From positions 62,001 to 126,000 of the forward strand of contig AMYZ01000011.1 of the NCBI GenBank assembly GCA_000335715.1: 64,000 nucleotides of DNA. The letters are read 5' to 3'. Shown here piece after piece: positions 34,957 to 42,881 of the stretch. A program made the position numbers and the translations under genes. How positions within the stretch are numbered: the stretch's first letter is position 1; each line of letters begins with the position of its first letter. This DNA is from a beta proteobacterium L13 (GTDB taxonomy: Bacteria > Pseudomonadota > Gammaproteobacteria > Burkholderiales > Chromobacteriaceae). The notes under the pieces were generated by a model. It searched no databases. It was not told the DNA's origin and saw only the letters and a list, made by a program, of their open reading frames with translations.

Positions 34957-35807
34957 CAGCCGCGCCGCATTTTGGCCATCTGCATCAGGCGCTCGAAGAA
35001 GTGCATGTCTTGCTCGTTTTTCAGCAATGCACCAGCCATGGGGGGCGGGGTGTTGCTGTCGCGGTGTTGTTGCAGCTGTTGTTCGCTGATGCCTTCGCTA
35101 TCCAGCAGTTTCAGCCAGTCCAGCAGCTCTGAGGTAGTAGGTTTCTTTTTCAGCCCGTTCATGTCGCGAATGCCGGTGAAGACCTCCAGTGCCTCGCGTA
35201 CCAGCTGCTGGCGGATATCGGGGTAGTGCACCTGGATGATCTGCTGCAGGGTGTCGCGGTCCGGAAAGCGGATGTAGTGGAAGAAGCAGCGGCGCAGGAA
35301 GGCGTCCGGCAGCTCTTTTTCGTTATTGGAGGTAATGATGATGATGGGGCGATGGCGCGCTTTGATGAATTCTTGTGTTTCGTGCACAAAGAATTCCATC
35401 TGGTCCAGCTCGCGCAGCAGGTCGTTGGGGAATTCGATGTCGGCCTTGTCGATTTCATCGATCAGCAGCACCGCTTGCTCTTCGCTGGCAAAGGCTTGCC
35501 ACAGTTTGCCCTGGCGGATGTAGTTGCGGATGTCGTGGACTTTGTCATCACCCAGTTGCGAATCGCGCAGGCGCGACACGGCATCGTATTCGTACAGCCC
35601 GTGCTGTGCCTTGGTGGTGGATTTGATCGGCCAGATGATTAGCTGTTTGCCCAGAGCGCGGGCAATTTCTTCGGCCAGCATGGTCTTGCCGGTGCCGGGC
35701 TCGCCTTTCACCAGTAGCGGGCGCTGCAGGGTGATGGCGGCATTCACTGCCATCATCAGGTCATCAGTGGCGATGTAGTTGTCGGTGCCGTTAAAGCGGG
35801 TTGTCAT
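34956..35807 (-). CDS. MoxR-type AAA+ ATPase
   Basis: A 283-residue AAA+ protein with Walker A GEPGTGKTMLAEE, Walker B VLLIDEIDKADIEF, sensor 1 IIIITSNNEKELPDAFLRRC, and the family HGLYEYDAVSRLRDSQL insertion. MoxR ATPases are thought to help assemble or activate enzyme complexes together with a VWA-domain protein. No VWA gene is adjacent: the downstream neighbour is xerC, with one base of overlap. The partner may be encoded elsewhere. Confidence 0.92.
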   Translation of the reverse strand: MTTRFNGTDNYIATDDLMMAVNAAITLQRPLLVKGEPGTGKTMLAEEIARALGKQLIIWPIKSTTKAQHGLYEYDAVSRLRDSQLGDDKVHDIRNYIRQGKLWQAFASEEQAVLLIDEIDKADIEFPNDLLRELDQMEFFVHETQEFIKARHRPIIIITSNNEKELPDAFLRRCFFHYIRFPDRDTLQQIIQVHYPDIRQQLVREALEVFTGIRDMNGLKKKPTTSELLDWLKLLDSEGISEQQLQQHRDSNTPPPMAGALLKNEQDMHFFERLMQMAKMRRG

Positions 35808-35842
35808 GGTTTAGCCTGTGTATTGTTGTTATGAAATGCAAA

Positions 35843-35862
35843 CAGCCGCCTGGCGGCGGCTG
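35843..35862 (-). terminator. Hairpin after the TerB-like gene
   Basis: CAGCCGCC/GGCGGCTG with loop TGGC, followed on the - strand by TTTGCATTT. A short, weak terminator candidate. Confidence 0.5.
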
Positions 35863-35877
35863 CTGTCGGTGGCTGGC

Positions 35878-36294
35878 TCAGTTTTTTGCCAGCTCGGCCT
35901 GGAGGTCGTCCAGGGTAATGTGCCAGTAGTGCATCATGTGGCGCAGCAGCAGCATTTCCGGATCACTGATTGTATTGTCCGATTTGCAAATGTCCAGCGC
36001 CAGGGCGCAGCAGATCACGCGCTTGTTGCGCTCGGTCACGCCATCCAGGATGACATTGGTGCGTTCGGAGGCCAGCAGGTGAATGGTGCCGTCTTCTTCT
36101 GCTTCGTCTGAAATGTCGTCACAGTAGTCTACCAGTACCTTGATGAAGTCCTTGCGGCTCAGGCCCAGCAGTTCATAGACATGCAGGTTTTCCAGTGTCT
36201 CGATCTCGCGGGGGTCCATATTGCCATCGGTAATCATGAACATGGCAAGAATGCGTGCCAGGGCTTCCGGGCTGTTTGGCGCGTACTTTTTCAT
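35878..36294 (-). CDS. TerB-like domain protein
   Basis: A 138-residue, acidic, all-helical protein whose layout (MFMITDGNMDPREIETLENL, then LDGVTERNKRVICCALALDI, then SDNTISDPEMLLLRHMM) fits the TerB/DjlA-type helical fold with its paired acidic turns, which bind metal in TerB. No other tellurite-resistance gene is near, so the role is unknown. It is probably co-transcribed with the thioesterase gene 12 bases upstream. Confidence 0.7.
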   Translation of the reverse strand: MKKYAPNSPEALARILAMFMITDGNMDPREIETLENLHVYELLGLSRKDFIKVLVDYCDDISDEAEEDGTIHLLASERTNVILDGVTERNKRVICCALALDICKSDNTISDPEMLLLRHMMHYWHITLDDLQAELAKN

Positions 36295-36306
36295 GGCGCG
36301 TTTCCT

Positions 36307-36738
36307 TTATTGTGAAGCTGCCAGCCTGGCGGTAAATGCCGTGGGGGCCGGGGAGACTTTTCGTTGTTGATAGTCAAAAAACACCACGCCTGTTTTGATG
36401 CGCAGAGCCTCTTGTTGCGTTCGGGTGCTGCGGGCGCTGTAGACGATGTCGAAGCCGTATTTGTTGTGGTCTGCCAGACCTAGCTCGAAAAGGAGTACAT
36501 CGCCATGAAACACTTCTGCCATGTACATTACCGCAGCGTCACTAACGATAATACCGAAGCCTTCGATATTTAGCTCGGTGTAATCGAGAGATTTGAGCCA
36601 GCGCAAGCGTACTTCGTGTGCCAGGCGCAACGCGGCATCATTGCCCATGTGGCCACCGTAGTTGATATCGGAGATGGCGAGCTGCAGTTCGGTGCGGAAC
36701 AAAATGTTCTGCGGCGGATCTAGTTGGATACGAGCCAT
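36307..36738 (-). CDS. Hot-dog fold thioesterase (4HBT/YbgC-FadM type)
   Basis: A 143-residue protein with the acyl-CoA thioesterase pattern: the strand RTELQLAISDINYGGHMGND (where Asp/Asn acts in the family), then a long helix HEVRLRWLKSLDY, and the later strands VFHGDVLLFELGLADHNKYG. The substrate cannot be inferred. It is divergent from uspA, with a palindrome between them. Confidence 0.85.
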   Translation of the reverse strand: MARIQLDPPQNILFRTELQLAISDINYGGHMGNDAALRLAHEVRLRWLKSLDYTELNIEGFGIIVSDAAVMYMAEVFHGDVLLFELGLADHNKYGFDIVYSARSTRTQQEALRIKTGVVFFDYQQRKVSPAPTAFTARLAASQ

Positions 36739-36793
36739 GCGCTTGTCCTTATTTCAGAGATGTAATACTGCGCTTGCTGTTAATCTTTATCAA

Positions 36794-36807
36794 CGCCTGT
36801 ACAGGCG
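36794..36807. promoter_or_regulatory. 14-bp perfect palindrome between the thioesterase and uspA genes
   Basis: CGCCTGTACAGGCG lies 54 bp before uspA and 56 bp before the divergent thioesterase gene, so it could control both. It contains CTGTACAG, not the spaced CTGT-N8-ACAG of LexA. The regulator is unknown. Confidence 0.5.
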
Positions 36808-36847
36808 CTTGGGCTAGACTTGAAAAACACGTGAGACGGGAGGCTAT

Positions 36848-37300
36848 ATGTATCAGCGTATTTATATTCCGGTAGATGACAGCGCTACATCAGCACTGGC
36901 GTTGGCAGAGGCGTGCAAGCTGGCCAAAGAGGTAGGTGCTGTGGTTCGCCTGGCGCACGTGGTGGATCTGGCGCAGTTTGGCTGGGGTGGTGCCGAGTTT
37001 CTGGACGCGGCGGAGCTCCAGGGGGCCATCAAGCAGGCTGGCGAGCAAGTGTTGGCCGCATGTCATGCCAAGGTGGTAGCGCAGGGGCTGGTGGTGGAGT
37101 CCCGCATTCTGGAGAGTTGGGGCGACCGCATCGCGAGTGTGATTGTGGAGGATGCCAACAGCTGGGGTGCTGACTTGATGGTAATGGGTACGCACGGGCT
37201 GGGTGGCTTGCTGCATTTGCTGATGGGTAGTGTAGCAGAGGGTGTGCTGAAGCAGGCTGATGTGCCTGTGTTATTGGTGCGTAACCCGGGAGAGGACTGA
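36848..37300 (+). CDS. Universal stress protein (UspA family)
   Basis: A 150-residue protein with the ATP-binding Usp pattern: IYIPVDDSATSALALAEA at the N-terminus, and the nucleotide loop GTHGLGGLLHLLMGSVAEGV (G-2x-G-9x-GS) near residues 117-136, then VPVLLVR. It has a good ribosome-binding site (GGGAGG). A repeat word (37052) encodes Leu-Ala-Ala. Single gene, with its own terminator. Confidence 0.95.
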   Translation: MYQRIYIPVDDSATSALALAEACKLAKEVGAVVRLAHVVDLAQFGWGGAEFLDAAELQGAIKQAGEQVLAACHAKVVAQGLVVESRILESWGDRIASVIVEDANSWGADLMVMGTHGLGGLLHLLMGSVAEGVLKQADVPVLLVRNPGED

Positions 37301-37322
37301 CAAGCTAGCCTGTCAGGCATAA

Positions 37323-37352
37323 AAAAACCCCGTCCAGCTGGGCGGGGTTTTT
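37323..37352. terminator. Bidirectional terminator between uspA and the XRE gene
   Basis: AAAAACCCCGTCC pairs with GGGCGGGGTTTTT (one G-T pair) around AGCT, between convergent genes. Confidence 0.92.
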
Positions 37353-37365
37353 ATTGCACTGAAGA

Positions 37366-37692
37366 TCAGGCTTCGGCGGTATCTGCGCTGCCTTCGGTCT
37401 GGGCGTCCATGCGGGCACGTACGGCTTTGCGCAGGCTCTTGTACAGATCCGGGTGAGTCTCTTTCAGGTATTCCACGATTTCGAAATCTTCGCGACGCAC
37501 TTTTGTCAGGTCGATTTGCTCAACATGAACCAGGCGCAGCAGTTCGCGTACCGGTTTTGGCATGTTGCGGCCGCTTTCGTAGCGGCTGCCGCCAGACTGG
37601 GTAACGCCGATGCGGCTCCAGAATTCTTGCTGGTTCAGGCCCAGTTTGCGGCGGATTTCACGTGGATTGGCGATTTTGTCAAACAGTTTCAT
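37366..37692 (-). CDS. XRE-type helix-turn-helix protein
   Basis: A 108-residue protein. The helix-turn-helix is at about residues 12-50 (REIRRKLGLNQQEFWSRIGV, then TQSGGSRYESGRNMPKPV), with the YESGR recognition-helix end typical of the family. The C-terminal half (EDFEIVEYLKETHPDLYKSL) is specific to this subgroup. The targets are unknown. Its upstream region (37693-37880) is AT-rich and may contain its promoter, but I see no clear operator beyond the palindrome TTGATCAA. Confidence 0.85.
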   Translation of the reverse strand: MKLFDKIANPREIRRKLGLNQQEFWSRIGVTQSGGSRYESGRNMPKPVRELLRLVHVEQIDLTKVRREDFEIVEYLKETHPDLYKSLRKAVRARMDAQTEGSADTAEA

Positions 37693-37926
37693 AGCATTCC
37701 TCGCTTCTGTTCAATTCAGGGATCCGGATGTTGTCCGGGTGACGTTTTTAAAGATGAAACTATGGAACAAGGTCGTTGCCGAGTTCCTTTATGTACTGCA
37801 TATGATAGCAGTATTTTTAATCGATCAAAAGAAAAATGCTCTAGGGATTGTCAATAGATTTTGATCAACAAATTTAGTTCAATCAAATTTTGTGAAGCTG
37901 AGGAACGGGGAAAGCAGAGGGGGGAG

Positions 37927-38025
37927 GGTGGCGAGCCTGAACCCCGGCACTTGCACTAAGTAACTGTGGCTGCTTCCTTCCGGACCTGACCAGGTTGGCT
38001 ACCGTACAATGCGGGGGGGCCCGCC
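37927..38025 (-). ncRNA. ffs: Signal recognition particle 4.5S RNA
   Basis: On the - strand, the complement of 37968-37991 is the conserved SRP domain IV: GGTCAGGTCCGG, then AAGGAAGCAGCC, identical to the E. coli apical loop. The ends pair: GGCGGGC (5', from 38025) with GCTCGCC (3', to about 37930, one G-U pair), giving an RNA of about 100 nt, the normal small bacterial size. The exact ends are estimates. The rest of the 37693-38173 gap is the promoter region of the XRE gene and the short leader of argE. Confidence 0.95.
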
Positions 38026-38173
38026 GTAGAGAGAACGCATAATACATGGCTTGAGCCTGGCTGCCAAGCCTGTTGCGGCATTTGGCCTTAAATGGCGGCA
38101 TTTTGGTGGTTTGCATGCCTGTGGCAATTGGGTATGCTGCTAGCAGCACACCACCTGTTACGAGGCGCCTGAC

Positions 38174-39346
38174 ATGAACTGCTTGCCTGCTACCGAAGCC
38201 ATTTTGTCCCGATTGTTATCATTTGACACCACTAGCCGCGACTCCAACCTGGCGCTCATCGAGTGGGTGGCGAGCTGGCTTGAGCAGTATGGCGTGGCTA
38301 GTACGCTCACATTTAATGATGAAAAAACCAAGGCGAATTTGTTCGCGCATCTGGGTGACCCATCGCTGCCTGCGGTGGTGCTGTCGGGGCATACCGATGT
38401 GGTGCCGGTAGATGGCCAGCGATGGCGTTATCCACCCTTTGGCATGACGGTTCATGATGGCTTGGTTTACGGCCGCGGCAGTGCTGATATGAAAGGCTTT
38501 ATCGCTTGCGTGTTGGCCGCTGTGCCGCGCTGGCAGCAGCTGGCCGCTGGTGGGGAGATGACCCGCAGCCTTGGCATTGCGCTTTCATACGACGAGGAGA
38601 TCGGTTGCCTGGGGGTAGGCCGGCTGATTGATGACTTGCTGGCGCGCCAGGTGCCGGTGGCGGGCTGCATTATCGGCGAGCCCACCATGATGCGCCCGGT
38701 GATCGCACATAAGGGCATTGCTCATTACCGCGTGCACGTGCGTGGCCGTGCAGCGCATTCATCGCTTACCCCGCAGGGTGTGAATGCAATCGAGTATGCG
38801 GCACGGCTGGTGACGCATATTCGCAAGCTGGCCGATACCGAGCAGTCATTCGGTAGCCGCCACCCGCTATACGATGTGCCGTTTGCTACGCTGCAAACCG
38901 GGCTGATCAAGGGTGGCAGTGCGGCCAACATCGTGCCCAAAGACTGCGAGTTTGTGTTCGAGGTGCGCTGGTTGCCGGGCGATGTGCACGAGCGCTTTGT
39001 GGCGTCGGTCAAAGACTATGCGCAGGTGCTGCTGGCAGAGATGCAACAAGTGGCGCCAGAGGCCGATATCCAGTTTGAAGCGCTGGTCAATTGCCCGCCC
39101 TTTGAGTACTCGCCAGGTAGCGAAATTACCCGCCACGTAGAGGCCCTATGCCAGGGCTGCAGTCATGATGCCGTGGCGTACACCACCGAAGCCGGGCGCT
39201 TTCACGAAGCCGGCATCCCATGCGTAGTATGCGGGCCTGGTTCAATCGAACAGGCGCACCGCCCGGACGAGTTTGTCAGCCAGGCGCAGCTGGCTGCCTG
39301 CGATGCCTGGCTCGATCAGCTGTTCTTGCGCCTGAAACAGGCATAA
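38174..39346 (+). CDS. argE: Acetylornithine deacetylase
   Basis: A 390-residue M20-family zinc hydrolase that removes acetyl from N-acetylornithine in arginine synthesis. Metal ligands and catalytic residues are in LSGHTDVVPVDG, YGRGSADMKGFIACVL, SYDEEIGCLG, and the C-terminal GPGSIEQAHRPDEFV. Length and GxGS(A)DMKG spacing agree with ArgE. It stands apart from other arg genes. A repeat word (38920) encodes Ala-Ala-Asn in GGSAANIVP, where the family motif itself is AANxVP. Confidence 0.94.
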   Translation: MNCLPATEAILSRLLSFDTTSRDSNLALIEWVASWLEQYGVASTLTFNDEKTKANLFAHLGDPSLPAVVLSGHTDVVPVDGQRWRYPPFGMTVHDGLVYGRGSADMKGFIACVLAAVPRWQQLAAGGEMTRSLGIALSYDEEIGCLGVGRLIDDLLARQVPVAGCIIGEPTMMRPVIAHKGIAHYRVHVRGRAAHSSLTPQGVNAIEYAARLVTHIRKLADTEQSFGSRHPLYDVPFATLQTGLIKGGSAANIVPKDCEFVFEVRWLPGDVHERFVASVKDYAQVLLAEMQQVAPEADIQFEALVNCPPFEYSPGSEITRHVEALCQGCSHDAVAYTTEAGRFHEAGIPCVVCGPGSIEQAHRPDEFVSQAQLAACDAWLDQLFLRLKQA

Positions 39347-39416
39347 AGCGGCGGCAAACTACTTTACGCACGGCGCGTCCAGCCTCAGAATCGCGGCTCC
39401 CGATAAGGGGCCGAGT

Positions 39417-39446
39417 ACCCGCCCTGTCACAAGCAGGGCGGGTTTG
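39417..39446 (+). terminator. Terminator after argE
   Basis: ACCCGCCCTG/CAGGGCGGGT with loop TCACAAG, followed by TTGTTATTGGTTTT, 27 bases before the next start codon. Confidence 0.8.
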
Positions 39447-39472
39447 TTATTGGTTTTGACGTTGGACAGCAT

Positions 39473-40858
39473 ATGAAGAACGATACAAGACCCGCAGCAC
39501 AGACTGCGGGCAATAGCCGGGACGCCTTCACCTCCAGCTTTGGCGTGTTGGCCGCAACGCTGGGCTCCGCCGTGGGGCTGGGCAATATCTGGAAGTTTCC
39601 CTACGTTACCGGTGCCAATGGCGGTGCCAGCTTCCTGGTGGTGTATGTGCTGGCGACCTTGCTGGTGGGGCTGCCGGTGATGATTGCCGAAATCATGCTG
39701 GGCCGTCGGGCCAAGGCCGATGCGGTGACTACGCTGCGTACGCTGGCCCCTGCAGGCCAGCCGTGGTGGCTGATTGGTGGTTTTGGCGTGATCGCTGCAT
39801 TCCTGATCATGTCGTTCTACTCCGAAGTGGCTGCGTGGGTATTTGCCTATGTGTTCAAGGCATTGCGCGGCGATATCCTGTCCAGCGACCCGGCGGTGAC
39901 GTCGGCGGCTTTTGGTGCACTGATTAGCGACCCGCTGCAGTCGCTGCTGTGGCAGTGGGCCGTGCTGCTGATGATCGGTGGCATTTTGCTGATGGGGGTG
40001 GCCAAAGGTATCGAGGCAGTCACCAAAAAACTGATGCCGGTGCTGTTTTTGCTGCTGCTGGTGATTTGCGTGCGTAGCCTGATGCTGCCGGGCGCCATGG
40101 ATGGCCTGTCGTTCTTGTTTACCCCGGACTGGAGCAAGATCACCGGCGAAGTGGTGCTGGTGGCTATGGGGCTGGCGTTCTTCAAGCTGTCCATCGGCAT
40201 GGGTACCATGATGACCTACGGCAGCTATTTCCGTGATGACCAGAACATTCCTGCCACCACGCTGCGCGTAATGAGCGCCGACCTGTTTGTATCGATGCTG
40301 GCTGGTATTGCCATCTTCCCGGCGGTGTTCAGCTTCGGCTTCAAGCCGGAGGCGGGCCCGTCGCTCTTGTTTATTACCATTCCGGCAGTGTTTGCCAGCA
40401 TGCCCATGGGCCACCTGTTCATGGTGCTGTTCTTTGTGCTGGCCGCCGTCGCGGCGACTGGCGCCATGCTGTCCATTCTGGAGGTGCCGGTATCGGTGAT
40501 GGCGGGCCGCTTGGGTGTATCGCGCAAGAAAGCCACGCTGATCAATCTGCTTTTGCTGGCGTTGATTGGTGCGACCTGCGCGCTGTCCAATAGCCTGCTG
40601 GCCGATGTCAAACCGTTCGGCATGACCTTCTTCGACCTGTTTGACTACATCTCGTCGTATATCCTGATGCCGCTGGGCGGGATTTTTATCTGCCTGTTTG
40701 TGTCCTGGGTGTGGGGCAAGGGCAATATGACCGCCGCGCTGAGTAATGAAGGCCGACTGGCTAATGGCAAGGTGGTGGCTGGCTTGTACGTGCTGCTGAA
40801 ATTTGTGACCCCGCTGCTGATCTTGCTGGTGATGCTCAAGGGTTTGGGCTTGCTGTAA
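39473..40858 (+). CDS. Sodium-dependent transporter, neurotransmitter:sodium symporter (SNF) family
   Basis: A 461-residue LeuT-fold transporter with about 11-12 helices. TM1 carries the Na+/substrate loop ATLGSAVGLGNIWKFPYV; the unwound TM6 region is FFKLSIGMGTMMTYGSYF; FLIMSFYSEVAAW is in TM3. The substrate (probably an amino acid) cannot be deduced. A repeat word (39548) encodes Leu-Ala-Ala at residues 26-28, in the TM1 region. It is followed by an inverted pair of repeat words. Confidence 0.95.
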   Translation: MKNDTRPAAQTAGNSRDAFTSSFGVLAATLGSAVGLGNIWKFPYVTGANGGASFLVVYVLATLLVGLPVMIAEIMLGRRAKADAVTTLRTLAPAGQPWWLIGGFGVIAAFLIMSFYSEVAAWVFAYVFKALRGDILSSDPAVTSAAFGALISDPLQSLLWQWAVLLMIGGILLMGVAKGIEAVTKKLMPVLFLLLLVICVRSLMLPGAMDGLSFLFTPDWSKITGEVVLVAMGLAFFKLSIGMGTMMTYGSYFRDDQNIPATTLRVMSADLFVSMLAGIAIFPAVFSFGFKPEAGPSLLFITIPAVFASMPMGHLFMVLFFVLAAVAATGAMLSILEVPVSVMAGRLGVSRKKATLINLLLLALIGATCALSNSLLADVKPFGMTFFDLFDYISSYILMPLGGIFICLFVSWVWGKGNMTAALSNEGRLANGKVVAGLYVLLKFVTPLLILLVMLKGLGLL

Positions 40859-40881
40859 CGCAGCTGGGTGGTCAGTGAAGC

Positions 40882-40915
40882 AAGGTTGGCCGCAGCGTGC
40901 GGCCAACCTTTTTGT
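40882..40915 (+). terminator. Terminator made of an inverted pair of the repeat word
   Basis: AAGGTTGGCCGCA (40882-40894) and its exact complement (40898-40910) are separated by GCG and followed by TTTTG: a 13-bp perfect stem with a T-run, 23 bases after the symporter stop codon. Confidence 0.88.
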
Positions 40916-40932
40916 TTACTCCGGGAGATAGC

Positions 40933-41295
40933 ATGAAAATTGTGCGTGTCAGCGAGCAGCATTGCGTGCCGCAACAAGACAGGCCGAACCCGCAGCGCCT
41001 GGTGGCGGGTAACCCGTTGCGGCATACCTGGGCGGTCTATGACAGCGCAGATGGTGCGTGCGCTGCCGGTATCTGGTCGTGTGAGGCCGGAGCCTGGCGC
41101 ATTGCCTTTGCCGATAACAAGCACGAATTCTTTGCCGTGATCAGCGGCTGCGTGTGCCTGACGGACGAAACCGGCCACGCCGAGACATTCGGCCCCGGCG
41201 AGGCGGCGGTCATTCCGGCTGGCTTCCGTGGAGAGTTTCGCGTGCTGGCGCCGGTGCGCAAGTACTATGTGATCGTGACGGCAGCGGTGGCCTAG
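40933..41295 (+). CDS. Cupin domain protein (DUF861 type)
   Basis: A 120-residue single cupin. The barrel motifs are KHEFFAVISGCVCLTDETG and FGPGEAAVIPAGFRGEFRVL, typical of the small EutQ/ureidoglycine-aminohydrolase-like cupins of the DUF861 group. A metal site is incomplete: only one clear His is in motif 1. The function is unknown. ATG 40933 has GGGAG upstream. Its last bases overlap the convergent small membrane gene by four. Confidence 0.85.
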   Translation: MKIVRVSEQHCVPQQDRPNPQRLVAGNPLRHTWAVYDSADGACAAGIWSCEAGAWRIAFADNKHEFFAVISGCVCLTDETGHAETFGPGEAAVIPAGFRGEFRVLAPVRKYYVIVTAAVA

Positions 41296-41564
41296 TCGCG
41301 CTGGTAGGCGTCGGGGTCAACCGGCGGGGTGTCAAAGCCGTTGATGTCTCTGGCCGGTCTATTGAGTTGCAGCAGGATCAGGCCGTTCAGCCCGCCAAAA
41401 AACCAGGCTAGCAGAAAGAATACCGAGTAAGCGCTGAGCTCATCGCGGAATAGCTGCTTGCCGTGCAAGGCCAGCTCGTAGGGGTCGAATACCGAGAAAA
41501 AGCAGGTGGTGGCCAGCAGTGCAGTCAGGAAAGATGGCCATAGAACCAGGATAAGCTTGCGCAT
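41292..41564 (-). CDS. Small membrane protein of unknown function
   Basis: A 90-residue protein with two hydrophobic helices (about residues 4-24 and 46-66), a charged loop (ELALHGKQLFRDELSAY), and a Pro/Asp-rich tail. I do not recognise a family, though small two-helix proteins of this length are common in Neisseriales. It has its own ribosome-binding site (AAGGAG) and lies beyond the terminator of the TRAP operon. Confidence 0.75.
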   Translation of the reverse strand: MRKLILVLWPSFLTALLATTCFFSVFDPYELALHGKQLFRDELSAYSVFFLLAWFFGGLNGLILLQLNRPARDINGFDTPPVDPDAYQRD

Positions 41565-41612
41565 GGTTTGCTCCTTTATCTGCCAGGGTGTGCCGTCTAG
41601 TATAGGACAAAT

Positions 41613-41645
41613 GAAAAAAGCCGCGCAGTGCGCGGCTTTTTTTTG
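41613..41645. terminator. Terminator of the TRAP transporter operon
   Basis: AAAAAAGCCGCGC/GCGCGGCTTTTTT with loop AGT, ten bases after the dctP stop codon on the - strand. A-run and T-run are present on both strands. Confidence 0.92.
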
Positions 41646-41654
41646 TTGCCAGGC

Positions 41655-42743
41655 TTACTTCACCTTGTTGGCATACATGAAGTTTTCCAGCTTGTTCTCG
41701 GCCAGGTTGAACCAGCCGTGCTGCAAGGTGCGGAACTTCTTCCACTCGGTGTAGATTTTCTTGAAATCCGGGTTGGTGCTGGCTTCTTTCTCGTACAGCT
41801 CGAAGGCAGTTTTTTGCGCGGCTTTCATGATGTCAGCCGGGTACTGGTGCAGCTTGGTGCCTTTTTGCAGCAGACTTACCAGTGCCACCGGGTTTTTGGC
41901 ATCGTACTCGGCTTGCATGCTGATGTTGGCTTCGGCCGCAGCCACTTCAAACGCAGCTTTGTAGGCTGGCGGCAGTTTGTCCCATTCTTTCTTGGAAACA
42001 TAGAAAGACAGGTTCGGGCCCGGCTCCCAGAAGCCTGGGTAGTAGTAGTGCTTGGCTACTTTGTAGAAGCCCAGTTTTTCGTCATCGTACGGGCCTACCC
42101 ACTCGGTAGCGTCGATGGTGCCTTTTTCCAGCGCAGGGTAGATGTCACCACCGGCCAGGGTTTGCGGTACGGCGCCCAGCGCGGCCATGATTTCGCCGCC
42201 AAAGCCAGGGATACGCATTTTCAGACCTTTGAGGTCGGCCAGGGATTTCACTTCCTTGCGGAACCAGCCACCCATCTGGGTGCCGGTGTTGCCGCCGGGG
42301 AAATTCACCACGTTGTACTTGGCAAAGAACTCGCGCATCAGTGCCATGCCGCCGCCGTAGTACAGCCAGGCATTTTGCTGGCGCGAGGTCAGGCCGAATG
42401 GCAGGGCAGTATCAAACGCAAAGGCTTTGTTTTTGCCTACGTAGTAGTAGCTGGCGGTGTGGCCGCACTCTACTGTGCCGTTCTGCACGGCATCCAGCAC
42501 CTGGGTGCCCGGTACGATCTCGCCACCCGGGAAGGAGCGGATCTGGAATTTGCCACCGGTCAGCTCGGCTACGCGCTTGCCCAGCTGTTCTGCTGCGCCA
42601 TAAATGGTATCCAGGCTTTTCGGGAAGCTGGATGCCAGGCGCCAGCGTACTGTTGGGCCGTCATTGGCGAGGGCCGGGGCGGCTACTGCTGCGGTAGCCA
42701 GGCCTGCTGCACCGGCTTTCTTCAGGAACGAGCGTCTTTCCAC
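41655..42743 (-). CDS. TRAP transporter substrate-binding protein (DctP family, TakP-like)
   Basis: A 362-residue periplasmic protein with a Tat-type signal (RRSFLKKAGAAGLATAAVAA). Family motifs: SFPKSLDTIYGAAEQLGKRV, GTVECGHTASYYYVGK, KMRIPGFGGEIMAALGA, ALEKGTIDATEWVGPYDD, and KHYYYPGFWEPGP. The last two blocks resemble TakP, which binds 2-oxo acids, so an organic (keto) acid ligand is likely but not proven. It is the last gene of the operon and is separated from dctM by a hairpin. Confidence 0.93.
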   Translation of the reverse strand: MERRSFLKKAGAAGLATAAVAAPALANDGPTVRWRLASSFPKSLDTIYGAAEQLGKRVAELTGGKFQIRSFPGGEIVPGTQVLDAVQNGTVECGHTASYYYVGKNKAFAFDTALPFGLTSRQQNAWLYYGGGMALMREFFAKYNVVNFPGGNTGTQMGGWFRKEVKSLADLKGLKMRIPGFGGEIMAALGAVPQTLAGGDIYPALEKGTIDATEWVGPYDDEKLGFYKVAKHYYYPGFWEPGPNLSFYVSKKEWDKLPPAYKAAFEVAAAEANISMQAEYDAKNPVALVSLLQKGTKLHQYPADIMKAAQKTAFELYEKEASTNPDFKKIYTEWKKFRTLQHGWFNLAENKLENFMYANKVK

Positions 42744-42844
42744 AGTGATCTCCTTGTGTTGTTTACTGCTGTGCTCTCAGGCTTTGTGGTTTGCCTGAAA
42801 ATCTATTTGTTGCCGGATGCGATGTCCAGCAGCTTGTTTCGATA

Positions 42845-42869
42845 GAGGCGACATGACATCTGTCGCCTC
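42845..42869 (-). other. Hairpin between the dctM-like and dctP-like genes
   Basis: GAGGCGACA (42845-42853) pairs with TGTCGCCTC (42861-42869), in a 138-bp gap. It has no T-run on the coding strand; it probably shields or separates the binding-protein mRNA. Confidence 0.5.
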
Positions 42870-42881
42870 ATTTTGTGTGGT

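Noticed and set aside
36794-36807. A LexA (SOS) box
   Set aside because: LexA sites have CTGT and ACAG about eight bases apart; here they are adjacent.
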